DNA of 11,051 bases from DASYSA01 sp036003885 (GTDB lineage Bacteria; Acidobacteriota; Blastocatellia; UBA7656), in assembly GCA_036003885.1 (NCBI GenBank), contig DASYSA010000594.1, positions 1-11,051 of the forward strand. The letters are read 5' to 3'. A program made the translations under genes and the position numbers. Each line of letters starts with the position of its first letter. The stretch's first letter is position 1. Below, piece after piece: positions 8,677-11,051 of this stretch. The notes under the pieces are model-generated. The model had not been told where the DNA came from. It searched no databases and was given only the letters and a program-made list of their open reading frames with translations.

Positions 8677-8708
8677 AAAAAACCAAGAAAACCGTCCCCT
8701 GTTTTCTT
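8677..8708 (-). terminator. terminator-like hairpin in receptor leader (possible attenuator)
   Basis: Read leftward, AAGAAAAC (8708-8701), an eight-base loop and GTTTTCTT (8692-8685) form a perfect eight-bp stem. GG and then six T residues (8682-8677) follow. It lies about 90 bases before the receptor start codon. The stem is mostly A-T, so it would be a weak terminator. It could act as an attenuator, or as the end of a small RNA started at the promoter near 8911-8939. Confidence 0.4.
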
Positions 8709-8910
8709 CCCCCGAAGCCTGTCCGACCTCCGTTTTCTGATGACCTAACTCTTCGGAAAAACTCTAGTGGCGGCTTTGGCACCGACTCGCAAACTACGAG
8801 AACTAAACAAAAAGTGAGCCGAATCCGTCGCTTTCGTGCCCGTTCTTTGACCTGGTTCGACAGAACCCTAATTGGGCTGAATATATACCAGATTATCTAT
8901 GTCGGGCTAC

Positions 8911-8939
8911 ATCCTAGCGTAGATGAAGAATACATCCAA
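8911..8939 (-). promoter_or_regulatory. candidate promoter for the receptor or a leader RNA
   Basis: On the leftward strand TTGGAT (8934-8939) and TAGGAT (8911-8916) are separated by exactly 17 bp, in an A+T-rich zone. Each matches the sigma-70 consensus at four of six positions. Transcription would begin near 8904 and give a leader of about 315 nt before the receptor gene. An inverted repeat lies about 20 bp upstream of the -35 element, where an activator could bind. Confidence 0.35.
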
Positions 8940-8960
8940 GCTAGTTACGGCTATCTAACG

Positions 8961-8979
8961 GTTAGTAGGGGCTACTAAC
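8961..8979. repeat. perfect 8-bp-arm inverted repeat, possible operator
   Basis: GTTAGTAG and CTACTAAC (8961-8968 and 8972-8979) are exact reverse complements around GGG. The left arm also takes part in an overlapping smaller palindrome, CTAAC-G-GTTAG (8955-8965). No T run follows on either strand, so it is not an intrinsic terminator. Symmetry, spacing and position upstream of a candidate promoter fit a binding site for a dimeric regulator, which is an inference. Confidence 0.5.
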
Positions 8980-8985
8980 ACGCCA

Positions 8986-9019
8986 GTTTGGGGGTGCGTT
9001 GTTCCAAACCAGGCTTTTT
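8986..9019 (+). terminator. rightward hairpin with T run, function unclear
   Basis: GTTTGG (8986-8991) pairs with CCAAAC (9004-9009), and two further G-T pairs can extend the stem inward. CAGGC and five T residues (9015-9019) follow on the plus strand. The shape resembles a weak intrinsic terminator for rightward transcription, yet no accepted gene reads rightward into it. Only a doubtful open frame ending at 8978 does so. Confidence 0.3.
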
Positions 9020-9150
9020 GATCGGGCGGGGACCGCTTCTGATCAACCCCTTCAGGGTTTGAGACGCGACATGAGGCCCGATGCACCGACAACGAGAATC
9101 CCATCCATCCCCTTTCACTCACCCCATCTCGATGGCTCTCCCCAGCGTGA

Positions 9151-9783
9151 TCATCTGGATATGTTGTTGAGTCGCAGCGCGTTTTTCCGAATATTGTCGC
9201 TCAGTTCGATGATCCCCAGAAGGTCTGCGCTCGCCCTTGTCAGTTGTTGAACATCGCTCGTACCGGGATTCTTGAGCACCGGGTTTTCCACAAAGCTGTC
9301 GATCAAATGACAGAGCTTTACGAGGCCGCGTTTGAGCTCTTCAGAGTTGATCACTTCCTGCGTCTTCTCAGTCTTTTCTTTCTCGCCGGGGACCTTCGAC
9401 ATGAGGGCGGTCTTCAACCGATCGGCTCGTTTGTTTATCTCCGCAACCTCATCCGAAATCAGCTTATAGTCGAATGGCTTATTTGCTAGCAGGTTGCGCA
9501 CCAACTCGTTGCGCACAATTTGAATGCGTCTGAAATCCTGCTTCATCTGATCAAGGGTGGCGTCGATGCGTTTCTGATCGATCTTGTCGACCGCGGCTCC
9601 CAGTTCGGCGCTCCTTAGCGTTGCCTCGCGGTCTTGCCTGTCGCGCGTCTCACTCTTGGGATCCTTAATGGAAGGCGGTCCGGTCGGACCGTTTTGCTGC
9701 GCCCGAATAATTCCTATCATCACGAACTGAACGAGGACCATTAGGTAGACAATATTTGCAATGACTCGTGAGCGCTTCCTCAT
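9151..9783 (-). CDS. Exported helical protein of unknown function
   Basis: I do not recognise a named family for this 210-residue protein. Residues 1-29 form a signal peptide: a basic start MRKRSR, a hydrophobic core at about 8-26, and a likely cut near RAQ. A Pro/Gly-rich charged linker follows (30-45). Most of the rest looks alpha-helical and strongly charged. Segments are about 48-100 (with QMKQDFRRIQIVRNELVRN), about 107-130 (LISDEVAEINKRADRLK) and about 145-205. A Lys/Glu-rich stretch lies at 131-142. The only cysteine is C158, so there are no disulphides or haem sites. It is probably periplasmic. Proteins with a similar exported charged-helical layout occur as unannotated genes in Acidobacteriota, from memory and unchecked. 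The start has AGGAGG at 9793-9798, nine bases upstream. The CRTAC1-type gene ends 116 bp before it, so co-transcription is possible. Confidence 0.85.
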   Translation of the reverse strand: MRKRSRVIANIVYLMVLVQFVMIGIIRAQQNGPTGPPSIKDPKSETRDRQDREATLRSAELGAAVDKIDQKRIDATLDQMKQDFRRIQIVRNELVRNLLANKPFDYKLISDEVAEINKRADRLKTALMSKVPGEKEKTEKTQEVINSEELKRGLVKLCHLIDSFVENPVLKNPGTSDVQQLTRASADLLGIIELSDNIRKNALRLNNISR

Positions 9784-9839
9784 TGTTAGTTGCCTCCTGT
9801 TGTTTGGATCCTATCATGGTCTCGATGTCTCTGACACTC

Positions 9840-9872
9840 ATGGCGAAATCAGTTTCAACGAGCCGTCGCCAT
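9840..9872. repeat. inverted repeat between CRTAC1 gene and small exported protein
   Basis: ATGGCGA (9840-9846) and TCGCCAT (9866-9872) are exact reverse complements with a 19-base spacer that itself contains the small stem GTT-TC-AAC (9853-9860 region). It lies 27 bases after the upstream stop codon. No T run follows, so it is not a canonical terminator. It may be a 3'-end stabilising hairpin or a regulatory site, or chance. Confidence 0.35.
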
Positions 9873-9899
9873 CGTCGATACCCGGGTCGGCGGGAGCTC

Positions 9900-11051
9900 T
9901 CACTTCGCTTTGGGCGTCGTGCTCCTGGCAGCGCCCTCGCCCTCTATCACCTTGATGTAAGTATTAATCGGTGGATTCGTGAGCCTGTCCACCGTACCGC
10001 TTGGCCAGCGAATCTCGAGGGCATCAACCTTCGAAGCGGACCCGAGGCCAAGCAACTCGCGTGGGTCGTGAGATGAGAGGTAGCTGCCCCCACCGATTTT
10101 AAGGCGGCTCCGCTTCACTCCACCACTGCCCTGCCAGGTAATGATTGCGCCGACGGCTGCCGGATTGCTCTTTGTAGCAACGAGATTGAGGCCGACCCAG
10201 TTATTCCGGTTGCCACCCTCGTTGCGCAGTAACACAGGAGCCTGCCCGTTATTCGACACCAGCACATCAAGATCGCCATCGTTGTCGAAGTCTGCGAGCG
10301 CCATTCCGCGTCCCGAGAACTCTTTGGTGAAGATGGCGCCAGATTGCTCGCTGACGTTCTTGAAAGTGCGCCCGGTATTCTCGAACACCAGCAAGGGTTC
10401 TCTATATTTCACGCGGGACATACGCATCTCGATCATGTCGTCGGGGTGACCATTAACGAGAAGAAGGTCCGGATCGCCGTCGTTGTCGTAATCGAAGAAC
10501 TTCAGTCCCCATCCGCTCAACAGCTGGGTGGCCGGCGCGATCTCCCCAGGTTCGTCGGTGAATGTTAAATCCTTCTGGTTGTGGTAAAGGCTGAAGAATT
10601 CCTGATCAATATTTGCGACGAAGAGGTCTTGCCAGCCGTCGCCATCATAGTCGGCGGAGTCCACTCCCATTCCCGACCGTGGTTTTCCTGCGTCGCTGTA
10701 GGCAACCCCAGCACCAAGTCCCGCTTCCTCGAACCTGCCGCCGCCCTTATTGATGAAGAGAAAGTTAGGCATTGTATCGTTGGCGACGAAGAGATCCAGG
10801 AGCCCATCATTGTTGACATCAGTCGCCACCACGCCAAATGACTTGCCAGGGCTCCTGGTAATTCCAGACTGTGTGCTGACGTCGCTGAACGTGCCGTTCC
10901 CGTTGTTGTGAAAAAGATGACTCGTCGTCGGTTTGAACAGACGAGGAACACAGTAGTAGCGCCGGCTGCCGGTCTCGTCGGTGCACAGCGTGATCTGCGA
11001 CTTGTCGTAGTAAACGAAGCTCGACACGAACAGGTCCAGCTTGCCGTCGTT
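9900..11051 (-). CDS. CRTAC1-family FG-GAP/ASPIC-UnbV protein, 5' end missing
   Basis: The frame is open to the right edge, so only the last 383 residues are seen and the true start lies outside; the first visible residues NDGKLDLFV are already part of a repeat. Further FG-GAP/VCBS repeats carry calcium-binding-like DxDxDG loops at visible residues 78-90 (DVNNDGLLDLFVA), 134-146 (DYDGDGWQDLFVA), 187-199 (DYDNDGDPDLLLV) and 254-266 (DFDNDGDLDVLVS). Together they should form a beta-propeller. Cys23 and Cys34 flank the family's usual YC-P site. Residues about 284-370 match the ASPIC/UnbV domain (NWVGLNL, KIGGGSYLSSHDPR, LEIRWPSG). A Thr/Ala/Lys tail ends the protein. Known relatives are exported and thought to bind ligands or proteins; a specific role is unknown here. 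Full-length members are usually 550 residues or more. Confidence 0.93.
   Translation of the reverse strand, partial: NDGKLDLFVSSFVYYDKSQITLCTDETGSRRYYCVPRLFKPTTSHLFHNNGNGTFSDVSTQSGITRSPGKSFGVVATDVNNDGLLDLFVANDTMPNFLFINKGGGRFEEAGLGAGVAYSDAGKPRSGMGVDSADYDGDGWQDLFVANIDQEFFSLYHNQKDLTFTDEPGEIAPATQLLSGWGLKFFDYDNDGDPDLLLVNGHPDDMIEMRMSRVKYREPLLVFENTGRTFKNVSEQSGAIFTKEFSGRGMALADFDNDGDLDVLVSNNGQAPVLLRNEGGNRNNWVGLNLVATKSNPAAVGAIITWQGSGGVKRSRLKIGGGSYLSSHDPRELLGLGSASKVDALEIRWPSGTVDRLTNPPINTYIKVIEGEGAARSTTPKAK

Larger units (their letters stand above)
8587..9150. other. 564-bp intergenic region upstream of the receptor
   Basis: No convincing gene lies here. It is the longest gene-free stretch in the window. 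Reading leftward from the far end it holds a rightward-oriented hairpin with T run (8986-9019), a perfect inverted repeat (8961-8979), a candidate promoter (8911-8939), a small hairpin GGTTC-GACA-GAACC (8854-8867), a terminator-like hairpin with six T (8677-8708), a short stem ACGG-AAAA-CCGT (8633-8644), and the receptor's ribosome binding site (about 8590-8596). Bases 8870-8960 are visibly richer in A+T than the flanking genes. Bases 9020-9150 show only weak stems and no clear terminator for the small gene upstream. Confidence 0.7.

Noticed and set aside
8852..8870. tRNA T-arm-like GGTTCGA sequence
   Set aside because: The stem GGTTC-GACA-GAACC has a four-base loop, and no acceptor, D or anticodon arms surround it, so it is not a tRNA.
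8643..8978. Rightward frame of 111 codons as a real gene
   Set aside because: There is no Shine-Dalgarno sequence at either possible start, no known domain, and it overlaps the probable control region of the receptor. It is kept only as a finding because of the hairpin that follows.
9045..9059. Hairpin AACCC-CCTTCA-GGGTT region as terminator of the small exported gene
   Set aside because: The stem is only five base pairs, no T run follows on either strand, and it lies about 90 bases past the stop codon.
11025..11027. GTG as the start of the CRTAC1-type protein
   Set aside because: The frame stays open to the window edge, and the residues before it (NDGKLDLF) belong to an FG-GAP repeat, so this GTG is an internal valine codon.

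Overview
The window looks like chromosomal DNA from an Acidobacteriota member, perhaps Blastocatellia-like. This is inferred from gene families, not from a marker gene. The families are a VWFA-related protein of the type named after Acidobacteria, a very large Oar-like TonB-dependent receptor with an N-terminal carboxypeptidase-regulatory-like domain, a CRTAC1-type FG-GAP/ASPIC-UnbV protein and a multihaem cytochrome c. I see no tRNA, rRNA, CRISPR array, insertion sequence or phage gene.

Layout: one gene reads rightward, the VWFA-related protein (84-2303). It converges on a leftward series: a carboxypeptidase-regulatory-like/TPR protein (2366-3376), a seven-haem cytochrome c (3612-4784), the TonB-dependent receptor (4915-8586), a small exported helical protein of unknown function (9151-9783), and the C-terminal 383 residues of a CRTAC1-family protein that runs off the right edge (9900-11051). 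Transcriptional punctuation separates most of the leftward genes. A strong hairpin follows the receptor (4848-4879), and a textbook intrinsic terminator follows the cytochrome (3542-3563). The TPR gene has its own candidate promoter (3472-3501). The genes therefore look like neighbouring single units more than one operon.

The five genes with visible N-termini each carry a signal peptide or signal anchor, and the sixth belongs to an exported family. The theme is the cell envelope: an outer-membrane gated channel, a periplasmic electron-transfer protein, and several protein-interaction scaffolds (VWA, TPR, beta-propeller). No substrate can be assigned from sequence alone.

The most interesting non-coding stretch is the 564-bp gap upstream of the receptor (8587-9150). 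It holds a perfect 19-bp inverted repeat, a candidate promoter, and a terminator-like hairpin with a six-T tail about 90 nt before the receptor start. This arrangement would fit an attenuated leader or a separate small RNA. The cytochrome gene lacks a Shine-Dalgarno sequence and has a consensus TATAAT only six bases before its first possible start codon, which suggests a leaderless mRNA. I found no convincing wholly new system; the leader region and the unknown helical protein most deserve a second look.
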